From positions 1 through 64,000 of the forward strand of contig JAKACW010000003.1 in the NCBI GenBank assembly GCA_021821045.1: DNA of 64,000 bases, read 5' to 3'. Under the pieces are notes generated by a model. The model ran no database searches and was not told where the DNA came from. It saw only the letters and a program-made list of their open reading frames with translations. Positions 27,250 through 36,387 of the stretch are shown in pieces. The stretch's first letter is position 1. Every line of letters begins with the position of its first letter. The position numbers were made by a program, and so were the translations under genes. Source of the stretch: Pseudomonadota bacterium. GTDB taxonomy: Bacteria; Pseudomonadota; Gammaproteobacteria; JAADHS01.

Positions 27250-29499
27250 TCATTCTCTTTCGTTGGCTGGATACCGTCCCACCGGGCTCGCCGCGTCAAG
27301 CACCGATCGCTCATCATCGTCCAATGTTCTGGCCACGAAGGCCTCGACAGGCAACCGAACCACGACGCGGGCGCCGCCTTGCTCGCGATTCTCCACCCGA
27401 ATCGCGCCGCCATGTTCTTCCACGATTTTCTTGACGATCGGCAATCCTAAACCGCTGCCCTTCGGCTTGGTCGTCACGTACGGTTCGAAGATGCGGCCGA
27501 TCAGTTCCTCCGGCACCCCGGATCCGGAATCTTCCAGAATCAGCTCAACCAATGGATAGCCGGCATCTTCGGCAACACGCGTGAAAATGTCGACATCGAG
27601 CCGCGACGCTTCGGAGCGCGCCTCGAGCGCGTTCTTTATCAAGTTTACGATCAACTGTCGGATGCGCCCGGGATCGGCCTCAATGGACGGCAGCGATGAT
27701 GACAGATGGGTGCGAATTTCGAGATTTGGATCGCCTCGGTAAAGATCGAGCACTTCCTCCAACAAGGCATTGATGTCGACCTTGCTCAACTTCATCGCGG
27801 GCGGCCGCGCGTACTCGGAGAATGCCTTGACCATTTCCTTGAGAACCTCGACCTGCTGAACAATGGTATTAGTCGAACGGTCCAGAACGGACGCGTCGGC
27901 GCTGTCCATCGTGGCCAAAAATTTATGGCGCAGTCTCTCGGCCGAAAGCTGAATCGGCGTAAGCGGGTTCTTGATTTCGTGAGCCAGACGGCGCGCCACC
28001 TCGCCCCATGCGGCGTCGCGCTGTGCCTGCACCAGCTTGGTCACGTCGTCGAACACGATGACATGACCGGAAAAACTGCGATCGCGCACCAGCGCCGCGC
28101 CGCGGCACAGCAGCACTTGCCGCCCCGAGGCGCCGAAAAACGTGATCTCCTCGCGCCACTCGGGACGATCGCTGACCAAGTACGGCATGATGGCGATGAT
28201 GAAGTGATTGAAGAGCGGATAGCGCTTTCCCACGTCATCGATCGAAACGCCGATCAACTCGTTCAGGTCGAACCCGAATATGTGATTGGCCGCCGCGTTG
28301 GTGGTGCGCAGCACGCGCTGACTATCCAACACGAGCACACCCGAAGACAGCCGTCCGAGCACCGCTTCGAGATAGGTTTTCTGGCTTTCCGCACGGCGCT
28401 GACTGCGCTCGGCCTCGTCCCGGGCCTGCGCGATGCGTTGGGTCATATCGTTGAACGACTGAACCAACACGCCCAGTTCGTCGTTGCTGGTAAGGGGCAG
28501 CCGTTTCCCGTAGTCGCCCGAAGCGACAAGGCGCGTCCCGATCGCCAACACGCGAATCGGCTCCACCAAGCGTCGCGCCGAGTAAAATGCGGCCCACACC
28601 GCCCCTAACAACGTCAGCAACAACACCAAAGACAAGGTCAACAGAAAGCTGAATTTCAGCGGTTCGCGCAGGTAAGACGATTCCTCATACTGGGCGTAAC
28701 CTTGCTGAACCTCTTCGGCCAACTCGCTGATGCGTTCGGTCAGGGGCGCCAGCAACTGCATCACCCATTGTTCGTGAAGAGGATCGTATGCCGGTATTCG
28801 AACAACCGTGCGCACTTGCAGACGGCCCCCGATCGGATCGACGCCCACATAGTCGCGCCCCTGCCGAAGCTGCTGCAAGATCGTCTCGTGGGGCAGGTTC
28901 GGCACGATGATCGTGGGGTTGATGTTGCTCGCCGCAACGATGCGCCCCGAATAGGTCAGCACCGTCAGCTCCAGCGCATCGCTTTGCTCCCGCAACTCAT
29001 CCAGGCGAAAGGCCAGTTCGCTGGGATGAAGCGTCGAAACCGCGGTCGCCATGCGCTGGGTCGCCTTAAGCTGATCGCGCATTCGCTCGTCCAACGCCGC
29101 CCGGCTCAGCTTGAGCGCGCTGGTCAGGGCGTTCTCGACCCGCACATCGAACCAGTTTTCGATGCCGCGACCAAGGAAATCGAAGGAAAAATAATACACG
29201 ACGGATACGGGAACGACGGACAGCACAACGAACGTGAGAATCAACCTCACACTCAACTGCGAACCGGTGGCGCGGCTGCGATACTGGCGCACCAATCGCC
29301 AAATATTGACGCTGATCAGCAGCAGCAGCAGCAGCGATTCGACGATGGCAAGCACCAGCAGCCACGGATAGAGGGCGCTGAAACGCTGCGGCTCCTGGGC
29401 GACGATGTGCAAAAAGTAAAGCGACGGCGCGAGCATGGCCAACAACAGCAGAGCGTGCCAGACCCTGGGGCCGCTTCGTTTTACTTGTTCAAAGTCCAT
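27250..29499 (-). CDS. ntrY: NtrY-like membrane sensor histidine kinase
   Basis: Sensor of 749 residues paired with NtrX. N-terminal membrane helices (ALLLLAMLAPSLYFL, LLVLAIVESLLLLLLISV, LILTFVVLSVVPVSVVYYF) are followed by a periplasmic region of about 190 residues, another helix (FLLTLSLVLLLTLLGAVWAAFY), HAMP, and PAS (about 380-490). The kinase core has the phospho-His in RRLAHEIKNPLTPIQ, the N-box NLIKNALEA and the G-boxes DSGSGVPEE and GSGLGLPIV. ATG 29499 was chosen over a TTG 9 bp upstream. The start overlaps the DUF4390 gene by 19 bp, so the whole rsmB-DUF4390-ntrY-ntrX set is likely one transcript. NtrYX systems are linked to nitrogen and redox control in other bacteria. Confidence 0.93.
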   Translation of the reverse strand: MDFEQVKRSGPRVWHALLLLAMLAPSLYFLHIVAQEPQRFSALYPWLLVLAIVESLLLLLLISVNIWRLVRQYRSRATGSQLSVRLILTFVVLSVVPVSVVYYFSFDFLGRGIENWFDVRVENALTSALKLSRAALDERMRDQLKATQRMATAVSTLHPSELAFRLDELREQSDALELTVLTYSGRIVAASNINPTIIVPNLPHETILQQLRQGRDYVGVDPIGGRLQVRTVVRIPAYDPLHEQWVMQLLAPLTERISELAEEVQQGYAQYEESSYLREPLKFSFLLTLSLVLLLTLLGAVWAAFYSARRLVEPIRVLAIGTRLVASGDYGKRLPLTSNDELGVLVQSFNDMTQRIAQARDEAERSQRRAESQKTYLEAVLGRLSSGVLVLDSQRVLRTTNAAANHIFGFDLNELIGVSIDDVGKRYPLFNHFIIAIMPYLVSDRPEWREEITFFGASGRQVLLCRGAALVRDRSFSGHVIVFDDVTKLVQAQRDAAWGEVARRLAHEIKNPLTPIQLSAERLRHKFLATMDSADASVLDRSTNTIVQQVEVLKEMVKAFSEYARPPAMKLSKVDINALLEEVLDLYRGDPNLEIRTHLSSSLPSIEADPGRIRQLIVNLIKNALEARSEASRLDVDIFTRVAEDAGYPLVELILEDSGSGVPEELIGRIFEPYVTTKPKGSGLGLPIVKKIVEEHGGAIRVENREQGGARVVVRLPVEAFVARTLDDDERSVLDAASPVGRYPANERE

Positions 29500-30065
29500 G
29501 TATGCCAATCGCTGGAGAGACGCCAGCCGGGTCTTACATACGCCATGACGCGCAAGGGGGCCGGCAATTCGCTGATATCGAGGCGTACCCGTAGGGAAGC
29601 ACGGTAGACGCTATCGTCCTCCACCAGCTGACGATCGAAAATAGGGAGGTCCATAACGGTGCCGATCACATCCAGGGCCCCTTGCAACGACGGAAAGTTG
29701 AGCTGCACGCCGGTGTTGATGTAGGACACCACGTATTGGTCGGAAAGCGCGTGATAACTCAGGTGGTAACGCTGCTCGAGGGAGGCGATGCTCTCGTTCA
29801 GCCAATAACGCCGAGAGCGCTCCACGTCGATGTCGATGACGATGGCCAGCGTGACGCCTTTGTGCAGCGCCTCGATGGCCTGCGGACTGAGATCCAACCC
29901 GAGGCGAGCGTCGATCTGATAGATGTTGTCGACCCAGTCCGCGTCAACACTGCGCACCGAAAAGTCGGCCCGCGCAGCGCCACCGGACACGACCAGCGCC
30001 AACAGCGCGGCCGCCATGACGCGCCAGCTCCTGCTTCGGCCGTGGATGTATGCGGTGACCACCAT
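29481..30065 (-). CDS. DUF4390 secreted protein
   Basis: Protein of 194 residues with a signal peptide (VMAAALLALVVSGGAARA) and a mature domain that matches DUF4390: VDNIYQIDARLGLDLSPQAIEAL near the start, then RSRRYWLNESIASLEQRYHLSYHALSDQYVV. Function is unknown. Proteins of this family usually sit between rsmB and ntrY, as here, suggesting a periplasmic role connected with the NtrY sensor. That is inference. Confidence 0.88.
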   Translation of the reverse strand: MVVTAYIHGRSRSWRVMAAALLALVVSGGAARADFSVRSVDADWVDNIYQIDARLGLDLSPQAIEALHKGVTLAIVIDIDVERSRRYWLNESIASLEQRYHLSYHALSDQYVVSYINTGVQLNFPSLQGALDVIGTVMDLPIFDRQLVEDDSVYRASLRVRLDISELPAPLRVMAYVRPGWRLSSDWHTWTLNK

Positions 30066-30070
30066 TGTTG

Positions 30071-31363
30071 TTATCGCTTAACCAGCCGCGCGAAATAAAA
30101 ACCATCCATCATCTGCTCGCTCGGCAAGATCTGTTGTCCGACCGCCAGTTTATTCCCCCATTGGCTATCGATGGGGTACTCCATGGCACCAGGGTGCCCC
30201 GCCAGGAAATGCGCGACAACGGCGTCATTTTCCTCGCGAAACACAGAACACGTAACGTACAACAGGATACCCCCAGGCTTGAGCAACGGCCATAAATTCT
30301 CCAACAGGTCCTGCTGCGTGACGGCTAATGCGGAGATATCCTCGTCACGTCGTAAGGATTTAATATCGGGATGACGCCGCACCACGCCGCTTGCGGAACA
30401 GGGCGCGTCGAGCAGCATGCGATCAAAGAGCTGCCCATCCCACCATTGTGCCGGCTTCGCCACGTCACCCACGGTACTGCGGAGGGCCACGCCCAACCGC
30501 GCGGCATTTTCGTCCACGCGCCGCATGCGGACAGCATCGATGTCGACCGCAACGACCTGCGACCGTGGCGAGCATTCCGCCAGGTGACAGGCTTTCCCTC
30601 CCGGTGCGGCGCATGCATCCAACACGCGCTGATCGGGACCAAGGTCCAGCAGGCCTGGCGCAAGCTGGGCCGCTTCGTCCTGAACAGAACAACTGCCGTC
30701 GACAAATCCGGGAATCTTCGCCACGTCGACGGGTTCATCGAGGCGGATCCCATCCGACGAATAAGCGCACAGCGCATGGGACAGGCCGGCCTCCGTCAAG
30801 CGGGCCGACAGCTGTTCCCGCTCGATCCGGAGTTTGTTCGTTCGCAATGTCATCGGCGCGCGCCGGTTGCCGGCTTCCGCGATTTCGCGCCATTGCGCGG
30901 GCCAATCGCGACGCAATCGCGCCAACCACCACCGGGGATAGGAAAGCGCTTGCTCATCCGCTTGATCGGCCTGGGCCAGCAACCCGTCGCGTTCGCGCAC
31001 GAATCGCCGCAAACACGCATTCACCAGGCCGGCAGCCCATTCCTTGTCCATGGCTCGGACGGCGTTCACCGTTTCCGTCACCGCGGCGTGAGGGGGAATG
31101 CGCATATGCAGAAGCTGGTAGATGCCGACCCATATCAACAGCATGACGTCCCGGTCGCGGCGACGCAGAGGTTTGCTAAGCAGGCGGTGCGCGATTCCGT
31201 CGAGCTGCCACCGCCAGCGCAACACGCCGTAGGAAAGCTCCATGGCCAGCGCGCGGTCGCGCGACGGATCGACTGCGTCAAATACGTCCTGCAGCGCACT
31301 GAGCGATCGACCGTCATCGACAACGGCGCTGACGACGTTTACCGCCGCAAGTCGGGCCTGCAT
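30071..31363 (-). CDS. rsmB: 16S rRNA m5C967 methyltransferase
   Basis: Protein of 430 residues. The N-terminal NusB-like RNA-binding part (about 1-140) is followed by a SAM-dependent methyltransferase with DACAAPGGKACHLAE (SAM loop), the DAPCSASGVVRRHPD motif containing one catalytic Cys and VTCSVFREEND containing the second. It forms a tight group with fmt and def, which also act at the start of translation. Confidence 0.95.
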   Translation of the reverse strand: MQARLAAVNVVSAVVDDGRSLSALQDVFDAVDPSRDRALAMELSYGVLRWRWQLDGIAHRLLSKPLRRRDRDVMLLIWVGIYQLLHMRIPPHAAVTETVNAVRAMDKEWAAGLVNACLRRFVRERDGLLAQADQADEQALSYPRWWLARLRRDWPAQWREIAEAGNRRAPMTLRTNKLRIEREQLSARLTEAGLSHALCAYSSDGIRLDEPVDVAKIPGFVDGSCSVQDEAAQLAPGLLDLGPDQRVLDACAAPGGKACHLAECSPRSQVVAVDIDAVRMRRVDENAARLGVALRSTVGDVAKPAQWWDGQLFDRMLLDAPCSASGVVRRHPDIKSLRRDEDISALAVTQQDLLENLWPLLKPGGILLYVTCSVFREENDAVVAHFLAGHPGAMEYPIDSQWGNKLAVGQQILPSEQMMDGFYFARLVKR

Positions 31364-31409
31364 AACGTGCTCCTACTGAGTCTCAAGACGTGCCAAAGGG
31401 GGACAGAGG

Positions 31410-32339
31410 CTAACCGCACCGCGTGCCGCTATCAAGATGCTGCGAGTTGAGCCAATCGGCAACCGCCATCGGCCGCCCACCGGGCGACTGGACTTGAGTC
31501 AGGCGCACGACACCATGGGCGGAAGCGATATCGACACCGGCCTTGGACACCATCACGACGGTGCCAGGATCGGCCATCACATGCTGATCCAGCGGTTGGG
31601 CGAACCATGCATGCACGACCCTGTCGGCATTGAGCTTGAAACGCGCGATGGGCCAGGGGTTGAACGCTCGAATCTTGCGGCAGATGGTGACCGCGTCCTG
31701 CGACCAGTCAATCCAGGCCTCGTCCTTTTCGAGCTTTTTCGCATAGGTGGCCAGCGAATCTTCTTGTTTCAGCGCCGCGGCCGTACCGGCCTCGAGACGT
31801 TCCATCGCGCCCAACACCGCCCGCGCGCCAAGCGTCGCCAACTTGTCGTGCAGCGAACCGCCGGTTTCGTCCGCTTCGATCGGACATGACTCATGCCACA
31901 GCATCGGGCCTGTATCCAGCCCCGCGTCCATCTGAATGATGGTTACTCCGGTTGTCGTATCCCCCGCCATGATGGCGCGCTGAATGGGCGCCGCGCCGCG
32001 CCAGCGCGGCAGGCTCGAGGCATGGATATTGATGCAACCCCGCCGAGGAACGGCCAGCACCGCCGGCGGGAGAATCAACCCGTAGGCGACCACCACCATG
32101 ATGTCCGCGTCCCAGGCAGCCAGTTCGCTGACCACCCGCGGATCGCGCAACGTTTCAGGCTGGCGCACAGGCAACCCCAGCTGTGTTGCCAGCTGCTTGA
32201 CCGGACTGGCTGCAACCTTGCGGCCGCGACCGGCGGGCCGATCCGGTTGGGTATACACGGCGCAAACCTCATGGCGGTCGACGATCGCCGCTAACGCGGT
32301 GCGGGCGAACTCCGGGGTCCCTGCAAAAATGATTTTCAA
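31410..32339 (-). CDS. fmt: Methionyl-tRNA formyltransferase
   Basis: Formylates initiator Met-tRNA using 10-formyl-THF. Its 309 residues start with MKIIFAGTPEFARTALAAI. The catalytic region GCINIHASSLPRWRGAAPIQ is followed by QMDAGLDTGPML, and a C-terminal OB-fold part follows. def lies upstream on the same strand, as is common. Confidence 0.96.
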   Translation of the reverse strand: MKIIFAGTPEFARTALAAIVDRHEVCAVYTQPDRPAGRGRKVAASPVKQLATQLGLPVRQPETLRDPRVVSELAAWDADIMVVVAYGLILPPAVLAVPRRGCINIHASSLPRWRGAAPIQRAIMAGDTTTGVTIIQMDAGLDTGPMLWHESCPIEADETGGSLHDKLATLGARAVLGAMERLEAGTAAALKQEDSLATYAKKLEKDEAWIDWSQDAVTICRKIRAFNPWPIARFKLNADRVVHAWFAQPLDQHVMADPGTVVMVSKAGVDIASAHGVVRLTQVQSPGGRPMAVADWLNSQHLDSGTRCG

Positions 32340-32468
32340 ACGTTACCCTTTCGCTAGTCGCGAGCTGAAAATCCGCGGGCGGTACGCGAGACAAACAGGT
32401 TTTCAGGACGCTGTCGGGAGCCTGCTGGAACTGGTCAACGGCGCCCCGCAGCACTACCCGGCCCGATG

Positions 32469-32972
32469 CTACATTGTTCGGCGCCGAATTTTATCGAGTT
32501 TTTTTCTAATGCGCTGGCGCTTGAGTTCGGATAGATAGTCGACGAAGAGCTTGCCTTCCAGGTGGTCGATTTCGTGCTGAATGCACACCGCGAGCAGCTC
32601 GTCGGCCGCCGTTTCGACCGATTTCCCATCACGGTCCAGGAAACGCACCGTCACCTGGCGAGCCCGCTCGACCTTTTCAAAGATGCTCGGAACCGACAAG
32701 CATCCCTCCTCCATTTCCTCGATCCCGTCCCGGCGAATGATCTCAGGATTGATGAGACATAGCGGCGAGCTCTTATCATCGGAGATATCGATGACTATTA
32801 CCCTTTTCGAAACATTGACTTGTGGGGCGGCCAAGCCGATCCCCGGCGCCTCGTACATTGTCTCGAGCATATCGTCGACAAGCTTTCGAACAGAGTCGTC
32901 GACCCGCTCCACAGGTTGCGCCTTGATACGCAGACGGGGATCGGGAAAATGGAGTATGGGGAGAATGGCCAC
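32469..32972 (-). CDS. def: Peptide deformylase
   Basis: Removes the formyl group from nascent proteins. Its 167 residues carry the three metal-site motifs: [18 protein letters not shown] (metal-ligand Cys) and [12 protein letters not shown] (metal-ligand His pair with catalytic Glu). It is the first gene of a minus-strand run and is divergent from the LysM protein across 252 bp, which must contain both promoters. Confidence 0.96.
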   Translation of the reverse strand: MAILPILHFPDPRLRIKAQPVERVDDSVRKLVDDMLETMYEAPGIGLAAPQVNVSKRVIVIDISDDKSSPLCLINPEIIRRDGIEEMEEGCLSVPSIFEKVERARQVTVRFLDRDGKSVETAADELLAVCIQHEIDHLEGKLFVDYLSELKRQRIRKKLDKIRRRTM

Positions 32973-33224
32973 TATACTTAACCTATTAAGTTATCTGCCT
33001 GCCAGGCGATATATCTGTCAGAACCTGTGGTGTACCGTCACGCTGGCACCTTCGGAAGTAGATTCGCAACCGGAATTGAAGTTTCGGATCAAGAGACACG
33101 CCTCTCGTTAACGAGCGCTCTAATATAAGAATGATACCGAATTCCGCTAGCGCGATGCCACACCTAGAGCAGGCTCGAGGATTTGTCTAAAATCGCATGT
33201 TAATTAGAAAAAGGGGTTCTCTCC

Positions 33225-34283
33225 ATGTCTCTGATGAACATTTTTCGTGCGCTGCTGATCGCGATCGCAATGAGCGCAACGGCTCTGGCGGAAACCCTGG
33301 CTTTGAACCCGGACGCGCCGGAACGCTACACCGTCGCCCAGGGCGACACCCTGTGGGACATTTCATCGCGCTTCCTGAAGGATCCCTGGCTGTGGCCTGA
33401 AATCTGGCAGGTCAACCCCTCGATAGAAAACCCCCATCTGATTTTTCCCGGCGACGTGCTGTCGTTGGTCTACGGCGCCGACGGCAAACCGCGCGTAACC
33501 GTATCCGCACGCGGCAAGCCCACGGTGAAATTGTCGCCGGAAGCGCGCTCGGAGCGCCTTGATCAAGCCATTCCGACCATCCCGATGGACGCTGTCGGAC
33601 CGTTCCTCAGCCGTGCCCGGGTAATGTCGAAGGAAGAGTATGACCGCTCGCCCTACATCGTGGCCTTCCAAGATGAAAAGCTCATCGCGGCGAACGCCGA
33701 CAAGGCGTATGTCCGCGGCAGCATCGACCGAGATGCCAATCGCTTCACGGTGGTTCGCATTGGCGAGCCGTATCGCAATCCCGGCGCGAAAAAGAACGAC
33801 ATTCTCGGCTACGAGATGCTGGAAGTCGCTTCGGCACGGCTCGAGGCGGCCGGCGATCCCGCGTCGTTCAAATTGGACTCGGTGAATCGGGAAGTCCTGG
33901 CGGGCGACCGCGTTATCCCGGTGGATGATAGCGACTTGATCGACCAGTACATGCCCCACCCCGCTAGCGGAGACATAGAGGGCGTGATTATCGCCGTTCT
34001 GGACGGCGTGTCCCGCATCGGTCAGTTCCACACGGTCGTGCTGAATATCGGTAGCGTAGATGGCGTCGAAAGGGGTCACGTTTTCGACGTCATGCAATCC
34101 GGTCGCACGGTGCGCGACACCTTCAGCGGCAAGATCGGTGGCGAGCCCGTCGTACTTCCCGACGAAGATGCGGGCGTCGTTATGGTCTACCGGGTGTTTG
34201 ATCGGGTAAGCTACGGTTTGATCATGCGCGCGTCCCGAGACATTCGTCTCATGGACAGCGTACGACCGCCCAAGTCCCGCTAA
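33225..34283 (+). CDS. LysM-domain periplasmic protein
   Basis: Protein of 352 residues with signal peptide MNIFRALLIAIAMSATALA. A LysM domain follows at once (about 33-85: YTVAQGDTLWDISSRFLKDP and WLWPEIWQVNP), which binds peptidoglycan. The remaining 240 residues form a beta-rich domain found in the gammaproteobacterial LysM protein that regularly precedes dprA and lies divergent from def. Its exact role is not known. GGGG is upstream of ATG 33225. It ends in a strong terminator at 34313. Confidence 0.9.
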   Translation: MSLMNIFRALLIAIAMSATALAETLALNPDAPERYTVAQGDTLWDISSRFLKDPWLWPEIWQVNPSIENPHLIFPGDVLSLVYGADGKPRVTVSARGKPTVKLSPEARSERLDQAIPTIPMDAVGPFLSRARVMSKEEYDRSPYIVAFQDEKLIAANADKAYVRGSIDRDANRFTVVRIGEPYRNPGAKKNDILGYEMLEVASARLEAAGDPASFKLDSVNREVLAGDRVIPVDDSDLIDQYMPHPASGDIEGVIIAVLDGVSRIGQFHTVVLNIGSVDGVERGHVFDVMQSGRTVRDTFSGKIGGEPVVLPDEDAGVVMVYRVFDRVSYGLIMRASRDIRLMDSVRPPKSR

Positions 34284-34312
34284 TCACGGCGACATAGAAC
34301 AATAAAAAGCTC

Positions 34313-34348
34313 ACGCCGCGCGCAAGCGCGGCGTGTCTCGTTTTTCGA
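34313..34348 (+). terminator. Intrinsic terminator after the LysM gene
   Basis: 9-bp stem ACGCCGCGC / GCGCGGCGT closed by a GCAA tetraloop, followed by GTCTCGTTTTT. It separates the LysM gene from dprA. Confidence 0.85.
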
Positions 34349-34385
34349 TAACAACAATAATAATAGATCCAAAAATATTACCCTG

Positions 34386-35507
34386 ATGGCGATCCAAAAC
34401 AATGAACTGGCGCAGTTGCTGGCGCTCTGGCGCCTGCCCGGCGTCGGCCCCAGCGAGTTCTTCAAACTCATCGATAGCAGCGATTCTGTCCCTGCCGCCC
34501 TCAAGCGCGCGATCGCCGGCGGCAAACAATTGCGCCTCCCATTGGGCACGACGTCGAGTGCGGACTGGGCCACAGTGGAAAAAGACCTCGCATGGATCAA
34601 CACGGCCGGCAATCACATCATCAGCTGGTTCGACGATCACTACCCGGCGCTGTTGCGCGAGATTCCCGATCCGCCGCCGATCCTCTTCGGCCAAGGAAAC
34701 CTAGCCCTGTTGAATCGCCCCCAGCTGGCGGTCGTCGGCAGCCGCAAAGCATCACCCTATGGTCGCAGCTGTGCCCGAGCGCTCAGCGGCGCGATGGCCG
34801 AGCGGGGTTGGGTGATCACCAGCGGGCTCGCGCTTGGAATCGACGGCATAGCCCACCAGGCAGCACTTGATGGCGGGTTCCCCACCATCAGCGTCGAGGC
34901 GACGGGGCTCGATAGGGTATACCCCCGGGTGCATACGAAACTTGCCGCACACATCGTAGGCGCCGGCGGCCTGCGACTCAGCGAGTGCGGCATCGGCGCA
35001 CAACCCCTCAAAGCCCACTTTCCGCGCCGCAATCGGATCATCAGCGGACTCACGCGGGGCACCCTGGTCGTCGAGGCCGACATCAAAAGCGGCTCCCTTA
35101 TTACCGCCCGGTCCGCAGCCGCCCAGGGGCGCGAGGTATTTGCCGTGCCCGGCCCAATTTTCTCCAGCGGATCGCGGGGTTGCCATTATTTAATAAAAGA
35201 GGGTGCAAAATTGGTCGAAACGGCCGATGACATTAGCGAGGAGATCGGAATCATAATGGATTCGCCGTTGTCCAAGGGTTTGAGAGACAACGTTTGCCCG
35301 GACGCCCCGACTCTCCATGGAAAACAGGGTGTGGTGTTTGACCAACTAGGGTATGAGCCAACGCCAGTAGATAGCCTCGTTGAACGGACTGGACTAACCA
35401 CGCAAGAGGTGACGTCCGTCCTGATGGAGCTCGAGATACAGGGAGTCGTAACAGTAATGCCAGGCGGACTATATACTCGGCAGGCCTTGCGAGAGGCAGA
35501 CAGATGA
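34386..35507 (+). CDS. dprA: DNA-processing protein DprA
   Basis: Binds incoming single-stranded DNA and loads RecA during natural transformation. Its 373 residues include the Rossmann-fold core GSRKASPYGRSCARAL, TSGLALGIDGIAHQAAL, and PRRNRIISGLTRGTLVVEA, and a C-terminal winged helix (about 300-370). The start codon lies just after an AT-rich stretch. Its stop overlaps the smg start as ATGA. Confidence 0.95.
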   Translation: MAIQNNELAQLLALWRLPGVGPSEFFKLIDSSDSVPAALKRAIAGGKQLRLPLGTTSSADWATVEKDLAWINTAGNHIISWFDDHYPALLREIPDPPPILFGQGNLALLNRPQLAVVGSRKASPYGRSCARALSGAMAERGWVITSGLALGIDGIAHQAALDGGFPTISVEATGLDRVYPRVHTKLAAHIVGAGGLRLSECGIGAQPLKAHFPRRNRIISGLTRGTLVVEADIKSGSLITARSAAAQGREVFAVPGPIFSSGSRGCHYLIKEGAKLVETADDISEEIGIIMDSPLSKGLRDNVCPDAPTLHGKQGVVFDQLGYEPTPVDSLVERTGLTTQEVTSVLMELEIQGVVTVMPGGLYTRQALREADR

Positions 35508-35986
35508 AAGAGAACGTACTCGACGTCCTGATGTATCTCTTCGAAAACTACATGGACTCGGAAATTGCGATGTTTCCCGACCAGGAGTCTCTCAAAACGG
35601 AGCTCATGGACGCGGGATTCACTCACAACGAAGTAGATAAAGCCTTTGACTGGCTGGAAGGACTGGCCTCCCTCAAAGAGCAGGCGATGCACACCATTCC
35701 ATTGGCGAATCGGTCCATTCGCTTGTACACCAATCACGAACTCAAAAAGCTGAACGTGGAGTGCCGCGGATTTCTGCTGTTTCTTGAGCAGATCGGCGTT
35801 ATCGACCCCGTCATGCGCGAATTGGTAATCGATCGCGTCATGGCCCTCGAAGGCGACGAGGAAATCGATATCCATCAGCTCAAGTGGGTCATCCTCATGG
35901 CGCTGTTCAATCAACCGGGCCGCGAAGCCGCGTTTGCCTGGATCGAGGATCAAGTGTTCGAGGAATTCGCGCCCGTCGCGCACTGA
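35504..35986 (+). CDS. smg: Smg protein (DUF494)
   Basis: Protein of 160 residues beginning MKENVLDVLMYLFENYM, the characteristic Smg start, rich in acidic residues and helices. Function is not firmly known, but it almost always lies between dprA and topA in gammaproteobacteria, as here. Translation is coupled to dprA by a 4-bp overlap. A terminator follows. Confidence 0.93.
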   Translation: MKENVLDVLMYLFENYMDSEIAMFPDQESLKTELMDAGFTHNEVDKAFDWLEGLASLKEQAMHTIPLANRSIRLYTNHELKKLNVECRGFLLFLEQIGVIDPVMRELVIDRVMALEGDEEIDIHQLKWVILMALFNQPGREAAFAWIEDQVFEEFAPVAH

Positions 35987-36014
35987 CCATTCCGCTCAAA
36001 CGAGTTATTGCGTT

Positions 36015-36044
36015 AAACCCGGCGACTTTGGCGGCCGGGTTTTT
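36015..36044 (+). terminator. Intrinsic terminator after smg
   Basis: Stem AAACCCGGC (36015-36023) / GCCGGGTTT (36034-36042) with a 10-nt loop and a TTTTT tail, 29 bp beyond the smg stop. Confidence 0.85.
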
Positions 36045-36387
36045 CGTTTGTGGCGATCCCAACCTGCGATTGGGTCGGTTGGACGACACCCCATATCAGG
36101 CTCGCCATTGACCCGCGACCGCCACGTTTTGTAGAGTACCGCCTCTTGCTCCCTCCTGCCGAGTCCCGCGTCGTGCGCCAATGACGTTCTTTTCCTCACT
36201 TTGGAAAAGGAAGGAAGGGGTTTATTTTCATTGCGGGAACAAGATCCATCTACAATCAGACAAGGCGCTTTGCCGAACCTTACCGGCAAGGCGGCGACTA
36301 AAGAGACGATAACCAGGGCCGTTAAGGACGATCACCAAGGGAAGACCGTGCTTAATTTACCAAAGGAACAGGGAATACTGGGGTGCC
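36045..36387. other. Intergenic region upstream of topA
   Basis: About 340 bp with no supported gene; short frames on either strand lack ribosome-binding sites and family likeness. A weak promoter-like hexamer TACAAT occurs near 36251, about 130 bp before topA. I see no other structure. Confidence 0.5.
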